Assembly (NCBI GenBank): GCA_002224055.1
Contig: AZLU01000121.1
Span: 71,464-122,346, forward strand
DNA from: Pezizomycotina sp. ARF18
Lineage: Eukaryota > Ascomycota
Reading direction: 5' to 3'
Length of the DNA stretch: 50,883 bases
A program made the position numbers and the translations under genes. The notes beneath the pieces are model-generated. The model worked only from the letters and a program-made list of their open reading frames with translations. It was not told the origin of the DNA and did no database searches. Positions 32,198-43,138 of the stretch are shown here, one piece after another. Every line of letters begins with the position of its first letter. Positions within the stretch are counted from its first letter, which is position 1.

Positions 32198-35100
32198 ATG
32201 TTGACGTTCAACCCTCTTCAGAGCATCCTCTGCCTTGCACTCCTGTGCCTTGTTCTCCCCGTCTCGTCTCTCCCCGGTTATCGTCTGTCCAAGAACGGTA
32301 TTGAAGCTCGTGAGAATGTCCCTCATCTAGAGGCTCGCTATCACAAGAAGCCGTGCACCACTTCCTCTGTCCTGGTTCCTACCCCTGTCGAAAACTGAAT
32401 CTGCTGAGTCGTCTGTCGGGGTCCCTGCGACTACCAGCAACGAAGCAGTTGGTACTACTGCGCAGCCCGCTGTTTCTAGTTCGGTAAGATGTCCAGCTCA
32501 AGTTTCCTTTCGTTGATATATTTGGAATAAAGCTGGACTCTAACCACCGCCTACAGGTTTATACTGGTCCACCAATTCCAACCAGGGAGGAGTCTTCTCC
32601 AGCTTCTTCTGAGGTCCCGGAAAACTACTTCAAATGAAGCCGTTGGATCGTCCGTGCAGCCTCCTGCTTCCACTCAGGTAAGATCCAACATCTTTGCATA
32701 TCCATCTTCAAGCTGGTTAGACGTCAATTCTGACAAACTTGAAGGTCTACTCTGGTCCGCCAATTCCTACTGAAGAAGCGTCTACCCCGGTTACTTCCGA
32801 AACTCCAGAGACTACATCCAATGAAGCCATTGGAACTACAAAGCAGCCACCTGCTTCTAGCTCGGTAAGAAATATTGACTGGCCAATGAGTGTATATTTC
32901 ATATAATGGGCTTGCAGTAGCTAATCTTCAGGAATCTGTAAAAGGTTTATTCTGGACCGCCCCTGTCAACTGCTGAAGCCTCTACTCCTACTCCGGAGAC
33001 TACTTCCAATGAGGCCGTCGGCTCAACGGCCTTGCCGCCAGCTACTTCTGAAGCGCAGGCTAGCAGTACTTACAATTATGGACGTCACCTGCGCCGACTC
33101 CCGAGACTACCAGCAACGAAGCAGTTGGAAGTAGCGCACCAATCCCAAGCAGCGTTGGTGGCAACATTTTCACAGCTCCTGCAAATACCTCGGCCCCAGC
33201 TCCAACCGAAACTGCCCCAGAGGTTACCCGTGATACTCCTACTGAGAGCGGTCCAGTAGTTACTCCCATTCCGGCTACGAACGTTTCAGAGGCCCCGTCT
33301 TCCAAGCCATGCACGAAGCACCACCAGCAATCGTCCAACAGTGCTCCTGCTGAGACCTCTGCTCCTGCTGAAAGTTCGTCCCCGGCAGAATCAAGTGGCC
33401 CAGCTCAATCTAGCGCTCCCATCGAGAGTTCTACTCCTGCACCCAGAGGACAGCGATGAGGCAGTTGGAAGTACCGCCCTCCCCGTCTGAGAGCAGCACC
33501 GTATATGTTACGTTTTGGATCTTCTCCCTGATTTTCATGTTCTCGTTCACCAACGGTCACTGATGTAATGCATTGTGCAGGCTCCTGTTATTGGACGTTA
33601 TTACAAGCCAAGCCCTTCTGCTCCAGCTGCTAGTTCTGCTCCGCTGAGAGTTCTGCCCCTGCCAAAAGTTCAGCTCCAGTTGAAAGCCCTCCTCCGGTCG
33701 AAAGCTCTGCTCCAGCTGTGTCTACTACGGCTGCCGTTGGCCACCTCCGGAGATCACTCCGGAAAGGACCTCCAATGAGGCTGTTGGAACCACCCAGCCG
33801 ATCCCAACGTCTAGCGCTGGTGGAGCCAACACTAGTGGATCTGTCTATTACGGTGGCCAGTCTTCACCCTCACCTTCATCCGAGCCCGTCCCAGAAACTA
33901 CTAGCAATGAGGCGTTGGTACCAGTGCACCAATTCCAACCTCCTCGTTCGGACCAGTCTCTTCTAGCGAAGTTTACGCTGCTTCAAGTGCTTCTCCTGAA
34001 TCGTCTTCTCCCGCGTCAGAGACGACCAGCAACGAAGCCGTTGGGTCTTCCGCGCACTTCCCAGTCTTCTTCCCCGGCTGAGACTACTTCTAGGTTTACA
34101 AGTACTACCACAGGCCGGTTCCTCTCTCCGGCTACCCCTACCCCAGAGACGACTTCCAACGAAGCTGTTGGAACTACCCAGCTGCCGCCCGCCACCAGCT
34201 CGGCTCCAGCCTCTACTTCTCGGAGACTCCGCCCCAGGTTTCCAGCACCTATAACTATGGTGTGACTTCCTCTCCGGCACCTGAGTCTACCAGCAATGAA
34301 GCTGTTGGCACGACTGCTCCAATCCCGTCTAGTTCTGCTCCTGCATCTTCTGAGGCTCCACCAGCTGTGTCCAGCACCTACACTTATGGAGCAGTAGTTT
34401 CTTCGGCCCCAGCACCAGAACCGTCCACTCCCGCACCGGAGACAACTTCAAACGAAGCCGTGGTACTTCTGTTGCGCCGCCGCAGGTGTCGTCTAGTCCG
34501 GCTACTTCAAGTACTTACAACTACGGTTCATCCGCTCCCGCACCCGAGATCACTGGCAATGAAGCCGTCGGTACTTCTAGGGGTCCTCCTACTGCTGAAT
34601 CTAGCTCAGCCACACCTGTTCCTTCCAGTTCCGAAGCTCCAGCGCCGGTTTCTACTGAATCTGCACCCGCCTCTTCGGGAATCGTCTACAACTTGTACCA
34701 CTACTATTTCCCGCCTATCCAACCACTACCGAAGAAGGTCCGTCGTCAATCCCGTCTCCGAGCGTAACCGCAGCCAACTCTACCGTCCCAAGCATCCCAG
34801 AGGTAACCCCAACTGAGACTCCGGCCTCTCCTGTCACGACTAGCAATGAAGCTGTCGGGACCTCTGTTCCGCTACCGGAGACTTCGGCACCAGCTGCCTC
34901 CAGCACTTACAATTACGGTTCCTCTGCTCCCGCGCCGGAAACCACCAGCAACGAGGCGGTTGGTACTTCTGCCACACCCCCGGAGACTTCAGCCCCCGCT
35001 ATCATCGGCCCCCGCTAGTACGTACAACTATGGTTCCTCTGCCCCCGCTCCTACTCCAGAGACCACCAGAAATGAAGCCGTTGGAACCAGCGCGCCGATC

Positions 35101-35375
35101 CCGATCCCGTCAACTCTTTCACCGGTCATTCGTACTACGAACAGCCCCGCCCCGACCCCGAGCTCCACCCTTCTCCCGGATGGTTCTTGCGGCGGTAAGA
35201 AGGGATACGTCTGCCACGATGCGCCGGCGGCAAGTGCTGCTCCTACGGCTACTGCGGAGGTTCCGGGAGCCACTGCGGTCCGGCCTGCAACTCTCAATAC
35301 TCTTACGGCGGTCACTGCACCACGACCGTCGCTGGATGTTCGGACGTGGACGTTGGTAAACAAATCATCTTTTAA
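32198..35375 (+). CDS. Secreted mucin-like repeat protein with C-terminal CBM18 (hevein) chitin-binding domain
   Basis: MLTFNPLQSILCLALLCLVL followed by PVSSLPG is a signal peptide (ATG 32198, chosen over upstream in-frame non-ATG codons). After a short basic segment with KKPCTT, the protein is Ser/Thr/Pro/Ala-rich, with 16 copies of a TTSNEAVG-type motif and six STYNYG-type motifs, expected to be heavily O-glycosylated. Introns: 32484-32556, 32678-32744, 32865-32944, 33501-33580, all GT-AG. Exons 2 and 3 each encode one 40-codon unit beginning VYxGPPIPT and are phase 0 at both ends. The last 60 residues (about 35188-35351, one slip in CC at DAP) give SCGGKKG, YVCHD, GGKCCSYGYCGGSGSHCGPA and GGHCTTTVAGC, the eight-cysteine hevein/CBM18 fold. 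It ends DVGKQIIF, TAA at 35373. It is probably a chitin-tethered cell-wall or extracellular protein. Several +A and -C slips break the frame. Confidence 0.85.
32415..35090 (+). repeat. Coding repeat array, 16 TTSNEAVG-type units
   Basis: Copies begin near 32430, 32622, 32811, 32999, 33106, 33452, 33768, 33897, 34021, 34148, 34285, 34441, 34548, 34836, 34941 and 35062. Spacing is irregular (about 105-350 bp). Synonymous sites differ between copies, so the array is not a fresh expansion. STYNYG-type modules sit near 33066, 34243, 34372, 34510, 34900 and 35017. Confidence 0.85.
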
Positions 35376-36042
35376 AGGGGAAAAAAAGAGGTAATGGTAT
35401 TTTCTTTTTAATTAAGGATATACAAATTTCTTCCTTTTTTTATCATTCTGATTTGAAGGGGTCGTTGAACTTCATTTCAGTTATATACGTTTTTTGTTTT
35501 TCAAATTGCACTTTTTCTTTTATTTGTTACCTGAAAAAACGGATCATACATGGAAAATAGGGTCTGTTTCGTTTCTATATTGTTTCGTTTCATTCTTTTC
35601 TTCTTTATTTTCTTTCTTAACACATGGGGATATTATTTATCATTAAAGCAAGGACTTTTACTATTGTTTCTTTTACCTTTTGCTCTACTATCTTTGTTAT
35701 AACGGGGAATTATTATTTTCAGTAGGGAAAAATTGAAATAAAACGGGGAACATCGTCAAATAAACTGTGAATCTATCCGTAACCAACATGCTTGAAGAGA
35801 GAGGACCAGACGCCTACAATCAGCATTGCGTAGAACTGTAGCAGAATACAATCCTAGATGCTGTACGCACGTATCGAAATCAATCACAATGGCTATCAGG
35901 AAATACGATCTCGTATCGAAATTCAAAAATTGATATATCTACTGAAATATTATATGCATTAAATTAACTATAGTTTTTTTTTTTTTTGATTCTACGCCGA
36001 CACAAAGGGAAAAGATGAGGTAAAAAAAAAGAAGCAGACAAA
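35376..36042. other. Intergenic between convergent genes
   Basis: 3' flanks of the mucin-like gene and of the SCY1-like gene. AT-rich with T and A runs. No gene seen. Confidence 0.6.
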
Positions 36043-39000
36043 TTAAGAACGCTTGATGTCCAAAAAAAAAAAAAAAAAAAAAAAAAATGCAGGTCGTAAC
36101 TCAAATGCCCCCCAAAAAAACACAAATTTGAAATTAATCAAAGCAAGCTCTCGAAAGCATCCAACCGCTCTCTGGTTATTCTTATTTATCATGCCGCCCT
36201 GCTGCTGCTGCGGCTTTTGCTGCTGCATACCCATGCCCATGCCCATGCCCATATTCATCCCCATCCCCATTCCCATACCCTGCGCCGGTCCCGCGGGCGG
36301 TTTACTCAGATTCAACCCCGCCAGTCCACCAGTACCACCTAACCCACCGCCGTAACTCGGCGCAGCACTACTCATAGAAGAAGCCGGCGGCGGCGGCGCA
36401 ATGCTAAACCCCGCAAACTCATTACCGCTACTCCTCACGGGCGCAGCCTGCTGCCGCGTCTGCCCGTACAGTATCGTCGGGTGCGTCTCCGCTTGTTTCG
36501 GCGTTGCAGTTGGTTTTTGGACGCGGAGGACCAATCTATTCCCCCGCTACCACTACCCGGGCGTTGTTGCGAGGCGGTTGTAATGGCGCCGCGTGAGTGA
36601 TAGAGCGCCCATACCTAACGCACCCGTGGACGCGCTCGACGACATTCCGGGGCGGTTAGGCTGTAGTGGAGCGGACATACCGGTACTGCGCCCGTTCTAT
36701 TCGGAGCTAATGCGGCGAAGGAAGACATAGATTGGTCCGGCGTTACGCTACGGTGGGCTTGAGCAGGCCGTAACGCAGCCGCATTAGTAGCGCCGAATCC
36801 GCCCGCACCGGGTGTTGGGGAAGGTGTGCTCCAACTAAACGTCTGCGTCGAACTGCGCTTCTGCTGTTGTTGCGGTTGAGCTGGGGCGACGGACATACCA
36901 CCCCACGCGTCCATCATGTCGTCGCCCTGATTCGTCGCGGAGTGCCGTTTATTCTTACCGAAGACTAAATCTTCGAAACTGCCTTCTCCTGCATCGGAGG
37001 TTCCGTTCGTGGGTGATGTGACGGCGGAGAAGCCGTTGCGGATTGGCTGTAGGGTGGAGGATAAGTTAGTTGATGATGCGTTGTTGGAGCTGGAGCCGCC
37101 GAGGTCTTGTAGCTTTCGTGTTTGTTCGGTTTCGATGCGGTTCGAGAGGCTTTTTATGGTTCGCATGAAGGATTGAAACTATGGAGTGCTGTTAATACAA
37201 AAATGTTTCGATGAGGATAAAAATGGGCTCGGGAGGGAGAGAGTGTAATTACTTGTTCTAGGTTGAGAAGAGGCCCCAGTGCCATCCCCACAGTGACGGG
37301 AGGACGTCTTGGGCGAGCGTCAGTATGTCGACTTGCATACCTATTTCGCGGTAGACTTCCAGCGCGGCGAGCTATTTCGAAAGTTTCTATCAGTCATCGT
37401 CTCCACATATATTTCAAAGAAAATTTTTAATACAGGTATAAGTCGTGCTTACCATAACAGCCGGCTCCTTCGTTTTTATCCCCTTGAGTAGAGGTACCAC
37501 CTTCTCCTGTATCGTAAACTTATCCAGCGCGACGTCCGTCTCCTGCTCTCCTTCCTCCCGTCAAGATCGTCCGCGTTCTTCGGCTGCCCGCCGCACAAAA
37601 TCCTAAACGCCTCCAAGCAAGAAATCTTAATGCTCAAGCTCGCTGTCTTTGTAAATACAGTTGAAACGACGGGGAATACGTCCGTTTTTTAGCGTCGAGT
37701 ATCCGATCTTGGGTAGTATCTGCGGCAGCGTCTTCAGCGCCAGATCCTGTAATTGCGACGTGCTCGAGTCTAGCGCGTGCAGGTGTAAAGGTACGATGTC
37801 GTCTTTGAATTCTACCGTCGTGCATTTTTCGCGGTATTACTAGTCGTTCTAGTAGTACAGCCAGACCGGCATCGCGGCCGTCGCGCTCGAGGCCGGGACG
37901 TGGGCGGAAGCGGTTTTGTTTTCGTCCCTTTTCATGAACGCTTGGTCGAACGTCGCTCTAAACCCGGAAGAACTTTCTCCCCGATGAGTCTACTACCCGT
38001 CGGCAGCGTCTCACTAGCGTCATGATGGCGATGAGCGTGAACGGTAGCAGTTCGCTTTTATCTTTTAGTTCTTCTACGAGCATCGGTAGTATCTTCTTCT
38101 GCGCTACGTTCTTGGGAAATTGCGGTAGGACCTTCGGTAGTCCTCTCATGAACGCGTTCTTCTCGTTTACCGATTTCGCGGGAAACGTGTCGAGGAACCG
38201 TATCGTCGAAACGAGAATGTTATCGAAGTAACCCGCTTCCTGGAATTCCTTCGAGTTTAAACGGTTTGCGGGGCGACGTGTTATCAGCCGCGGCAGTACC
38301 TCGTCTATTAAATCCTTCGGAAGCGGTTTCGTGCACTGGAAGTTGTTGGATTGGTTCGGTAAGTACGACGCCGACTGCCACAGCCGGCGGTAGGATGTTG
38401 GTGAGTTGTTTGATTTCATGGAGACGTATGAGGGAATTGTAGAGAGAGACGATGAGGAGGCCGAGGAGAAGAGGTCGATGGACGGCGTGATTTCGGAATC
38501 GAGGATGAGGTCCGGAGCGGCGTAATCGAGGTTGAGCTGCACCGAAGACGGCAGCCGGGGGTCGTGGTTGGATGCGAGATGGACGAGGTCGTGTGAATGT
38601 TGGAGGAAGGACCGGGGTTCGCAGTGGCGGAGTGAGCGGTGGCAAACGAGAAGGCGGATATTTTCCAGTCGGACTATTGAAAGTTAGCAATTGAAACGAA
38701 ACCTTGTAAGCCTGCGTACTCACCTTGGCATTGACGAAGATAGCATCCGGCGTTCAGGTTACCGTGCACTATCCCCGCACTTTCGTGCAAGAACTCCAAC
38801 CCTTTAGCGATCTGCAGCAAGCCCTTCTGTATCTCCAACTCGTCGATCTCGACGTCCCGCCGCCGCCTCCTGCTGCTTCTGTCGTCACCGCTGTCGTACC
38901 CGCTTCCTCCCCGCCGCCGCCACCGCTGCTACCACCCTTATCGTCCAGCACGTTCTGCGCGAGCCCATCACGACCTCCGTAACAAATACCAATCCAGACC

Positions 39001-39323
39001 TCGTCTCCTCCACCGGTTCCACGAGCTCTAGGATCGACGGGTGCCGCAGCCGCGCAGCAGGCCGACCTCCCTCTTCAGCCGTTCCACACCTCATCCTGGG
39101 CCGCTTTCACGCCGCTGCTCGACCGCAGCGAGCCAGCAATCCGGTTCGAGGACTTCCGTTCGAAGATGAAGACGCTGCAAGCCTGACCCGTGGACTTCTT
39201 TTTGGCGTCGAATATCTTCCAGGGTCCCGCTACGGACGTGGGGTGCTGCGAGAGGTTGTACTGGGAGGTTAAGGAGGACGACGTCAGCGACTTGACGGCG
39301 GAAGAGAAGAAGCTCGAGGCCAT
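36043..39323 (-). CDS. SCY1: SCY1-like pseudokinase (SCYL2/Scy1 family; frame-broken)
   Basis: ATG at 39321-39323 starts MASSFFSSAVKSLTSSSLTS, then GPWKIFDAKKKSTGQACSVF and FERKSS, the atypical N-lobe of Scy1. Next come RHPSILELVEPVEETRSGLV, EIQKGLLQIAKGLEFLHE and HGNLN in place of the catalytic HRD loop. A 50-nt intron (38674-38723) precedes SDWKIS. The middle (LIDEVLPRLITRRPANRLNS, LDTFPAKSVNEKNAFMRGLP, KVLPQFPKNVAQKKILPMLV) is the HEAT-repeat region. Further introns at 37372-37452 and 37179-37252 bracket the exon containing LEVYREIGMQVDILTLAQDV. The tail (QSFMRTIKSLSNRIETEQTR, then Ser/Ala/Gln-rich, then a GM repeat) is disordered. The family acts in clathrin-dependent Golgi/endosome traffic and lacks key kinase residues. 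Numerous slips. The stop is uncertain: a slip in the tail would end it near 36187 rather than 36043. Confidence 0.85.
36222..36287 (-). repeat. CCCATG/CCCCAT hexamer repeat coding a Met-Gly run
   Basis: Imperfect hexanucleotide repeat encoding a run of alternating Gly-Met (with one Asn-Met) near the C-terminus of the SCY1-like protein, followed by a Gln/Pro-rich stretch. Likely length-variable. Confidence 0.8.
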
Positions 39324-40744
39324 GGAGGCTGGAGAGTGGGGTTATTAGGAGTGGTTCGTTGAGTGTTCCGTAGGAGCTCTCGGATTTTCTTTAGCTGACG
39401 GTTAGTGACGTCGCTTGCTATGCTTTTTTTTTCTCCTGTTCTCGCCCCGCCAATTGGGCAGAAACCGTTGAGATTAAAAAGTGACAGAGAGACCAGCTGA
39501 CTATTTGTATTCGTTTCAAAATTTTGGCAAATCGTATACTTGTCCAGAAAATAACAAAATGCTAGGTAGGGTATATAAATAAGCAAGGAAGACGTCCCCT
39601 GGAATAGAATAGAGAATTGAAAGATAAATATATGAATGAGAAAACAGGTACAAATATAAACAAGGCTCTTCTCTCGCAACTCTCTTACAATCAGCCGCCT
39701 TGATCTGGAACGTTGGGCTTCAAAAGCTTCTTTTCCCACTCAACTCAGTCAGCCCTGCGAGACAATAATAGAAACTTACGACAGCAGCAAAAAGGAAAAA
39801 AGGGGGGCGACAAAAAAAAAAAAAAGTTTTGACAGCTTATTGTGGCCAGTGCTTGTTAGGCACGTGATCTAGAAAGCCACATTTAATACTACTTGTGGCG
39901 CACGATACTCTCGGTATAATTCCGCGATTCCTGCTGCCTTTTTATTTTTCTAGACCTTTTTTCCACAATCGCGTCGATAATTGTCGTTATCATTTCTACT
40001 ATTTACTACTTCTTCACCCCTGGTCGAAATCTCACGCATACCTCAAAGCTAATTGTACGTCCTCATCCTCATCTTATAGTATATTATTACTGCTTACGGC
40101 AGGCAGTTGTGAATCCTACCTGCAGTAAGCTTGCGTCGCTATCTTATCACATTCCATCTCCGAATATCGGCGACCCGTCGTACGATCGGTGTTGAGAAAG
40201 GGACTCACAGCCGTGTAATAAAAAACGAACGACGAAATTCGCTTCGGCCGTGTAAGCCGCTGGAGTATATATACTTTGGTAAGATGGCCTCTGCGAAGAA
40301 GTCCTCAATTCCTGTATCCCCTTCGATTTTGTTCACATTTCTAAGTAGCAAGGGTTGTCACAATTCACAATTGCAGCGAAAAGCGAGAAAAACTGACAGG
40401 TTCAACAAGTTCCAGCGAATTGAAGAAGTAAAGAAGGGGTTCTACATCCGCAAAACCTGCTGCATTCGGAAGCTGTCCCCCGTTTTCCCTCTCTTGGTAC
40501 CTGAAACGGCTCAAAGAAACGGACGCACATTATATATTTCTCTACGGCGACACGATAACCACCATCCCTGCCGTCAGGTCACGAACGCAATTGCAATTGC
40601 TTTTAGGGGGAACCATCAATTGTTGAGCGAGAGAGTAAGAAAGCAGAAGGGGAGGGGAGAGGAGAGATTCTGAAATTTCGATTTTTGGAGTAAAAGAAAA
40701 CCCAATTAAGAGGGAATTCTCGATATTCACAAATTTTTACGAAA
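39324..40744. other. Divergent promoter region between SCY1-like and BCAT genes
   Basis: 1.4 kb separating divergently transcribed genes. It contains A runs near 39817-39831. A frame 40131-40673 begins at TTG; its first ATG is 40284, with a basic product and no motif. I treat it as 5' flank rather than a gene. Confidence 0.5.
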
Positions 40745-42190
40745 ATGTTTAAACGGAGCCTACTTTCGCATTCGCGGCAATTGAGACGGTCGGGAACGTC
40801 GCTGGGGTACTGCTCGCTCGCCCTTTCGCAGACGGGACGGAGGTGCTACAGCGTCCACCGGCACGCGCAGCCGAAACTGCCGGACATTGAACCGTCGAAG
40901 CTGACGATCGAGACGACGACGAGCCCGAAGGCGTTAAACCGGCCGGAGGATTTGATTTTCGGAAGGACGTCACAGGTTCGTAAATGAACTACCTTTCTCA
41001 CAATAACTTTTGTCGCTTTCTTTCTTTTTTTTTTTTTTTTTTTTTTTTTTCCTGGTGGAAACTCTAAATTAATTTACTCACACGACATCTTTCCATTCCA
41101 GACCACATGCTCTCGATAGAATGGACAGCCTCCGACGGCTGGCTGGAACCGCGCATAACCCCATACCAAAACCTCTCCCTAGACCCCGCAACCTGCGTCT
41201 TCCACTACGCCTTCGAATGCTTCGAAGGATGAAACCTACAAGGACAAAGACAACAAAACCCGCCTCTTCCGCCCCGAAATGAACATGAAGCGCCTCAACA
41301 AATCTTCCGCGCGCATCGCGCTCCCGACTTTCGACCCGACGCTTTAACGAGTCTCATCGGGACGCTGTGCAGTTGGATCAGAGGTTTATTCCGCACCAGA
41401 GGGGTTATTCGCTGTATCTACGCCCTACCATTATCGGAACGCAGAGGACGTTGGGCGTCGTCCGCCGGGGTCGGCGCTGTTGTTTGTTATAGCGTCGCCG
41501 GTAGGTCCGTATTACCCCACGGGCTTCAAAGCCGTAACGCTCGAGCGACGACTACGCCGTGCGCGCGTGGCCCGGCGGCGTCGGCGACAAGAAGCTCGGG
41601 AGCAACTACGCCCCTGCATAGTCCGCAGCTCGAAGCCGCAAAGCGCGATTCCAGCAGAACCTCTGGCTCTTCGGCGAGGAAAACTACGTCACCGAAGTCG
41701 GTACTATGAATTTATTCACGGCGTGGATCAAACAAAGACACTGGCAAGAAGGAGTTACTGACGCCGCCGCTGGACGGGACGATACTGGAGGGCGTTACGA
41801 GGGATAGTATATTGGGACTCGCGAGGGAGCATTTGGTGAAGGAGGGTGGGACGTTAGCGAGCGGAAGTATACGATACACGAAGTCGCGGAGGCTGCGAAG
41901 GAAGGAAGGTTGTTGGAGGCGTTCGGGCGGGTACGGCGGCAGTTGTTAGTCCTATTAAGGGATTAGTTGGAGGGGGGATGATTGATATTCCGCTGCAGGA
42001 GGGAAGCAGGCGGGTCCGATTACGGAGAGGTTTATGAATTTGATTACCGGTATTCAGTACGGTGATGTGAGCACCCGTGGAGGTAAGATACCCTAACTTG
42101 AGCTCCTCGCTGTACGTTTTGGATGAAACTTTGCTAACGTTTTTTTGTTTTTTTTGGAACAGTTACCTCGTCCCAGAAGAGAAGTTCTAA
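40745..42190 (+). CDS. BAT1: Mitochondrial branched-chain amino-acid aminotransferase (frame-broken)
   Basis: A PLP enzyme of fold type IV that transfers the amino group of Leu, Ile and Val to 2-oxoglutarate. [20 protein letters not shown] and RRCYSVH form a mitochondrial targeting sequence. Then come [14 protein letters not shown], an intron (40976-41101 with a 26-nt T run; donor GTTCGT) and [72 protein letters not shown]. The catalytic-lysine region reads [13 protein letters not shown] (lysine before LGSNY), read across slips. [39 protein letters not shown] and the phosphate-binding [11 protein letters not shown] follow. A second intron (42083-42162) splits HPWS from YLVPEEKF at the stop (42188). 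Length near 400 residues, normal for the family. About ten slips. The symbol is by family; yeast BAT1 is the mitochondrial form, and the leader here supports that. Confidence 0.88.
41025..41050. repeat. Poly-T tract in BCAT intron 1
   Basis: 26 consecutive Ts within the first BCAT intron. It may act as an extended polypyrimidine tract, although it lies about 50 nt before the acceptor. Confidence 0.85.
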
Positions 42191-43138
42191 AACATGGTCG
42201 GTAATAAAAAAAAAAAAAAAATGACTGTATTTATATCTATTCATCCAACTGTTTTCAACTTTTCGGAATAGATCGTATTAGAAAAAAGCTAGATCAGAAC
42301 TGGGAGGATTTTCATGTTTAGTTTCCCTTTATTTATTTTTCTGTACTTCAGTTAACTATAACAAAAAAATTAATATACTTTGGGATCGCGATGCTGACTT
42401 GTAGTAGTAAAAAAAAGATTTGCTTCCAGCCGCGTCTCGCGAAATTCTACTTTGTTAGTATAGTAATATTTCAAGCTAAAAAAAAATTGTAAAAATTGAA
42501 AATGGATTAAAGATGTCCGCAAACCAAACGTGCCTCTTTGCACGTTGCCAAGTTTATGTTTATCCTGAATTTTCTGTCTCCTTGTCGAACCTATCCATTG
42601 GCAATGCCCCACGATACTCGCTCGAAGAAGAGAAAAAGAGGGGGAGGCATGCTATTCGAATATATATTACTGCAGAGAGTGATGATATGAAATTGCAAAA
42701 AGCTATATATATGGTATTTCTTTGGGTGATATAAAATTACTAAATACTTTCTTGCTATGTTAAATTCATAAAAAAAAAAAAATAAAAAAAAGTATAGGAG
42801 AAAATAAATACACGAAAATAGAATATAAAATGATGTTGATAATATACTGAGATGAAAATAATGAAGGCAAGTAAGAAGCTGTTGTAAATGTCTGATATCT
42901 TTCTGCTGCTTGTTAGTAGAGGTAGTATAATAAAATACTCGGTTGCATCTTCACAAATGATAGAGTAAAAATAAAATCGTCAAAATAGAGCGCACATAGG
43001 CCGTTAGACATCTCATCCCGTGCATTAAAACTCCTTCCCACCAGCCCTTGGTATCCTTGTTCCTTCACTTTCGCACTCTCTCCCTCTAATTTTTTCTTTT
43101 TTTTTGGGGGGGGGGGATATATAGTATACCCCCATTCA
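42191..43138. other. Intergenic between convergent genes
   Basis: 3' flanks of BCAT and of the transcription-factor gene. A runs near 42206-42221 and 42770-42790 and a G run at about 43106-43115. No supported gene. Confidence 0.6.

Noticed and set aside
32415-35090. CRISPR-like array
   Set aside because: The repeats are coding, diverged, irregularly spaced and in a spliced eukaryotic gene.
33060-35363. Several long minus-strand frames opposite the mucin-like gene
   Set aside because: They are caused by the stop-poor repeat sequence. The plus strand has the signal peptide, splice sites and CBM18 cysteines.
40131-40673. 180-codon frame upstream of BCAT
   Set aside because: It starts at TTG, has an in-frame ATG only at 40284, encodes a basic product without motif, and lies in the divergent promoter region.
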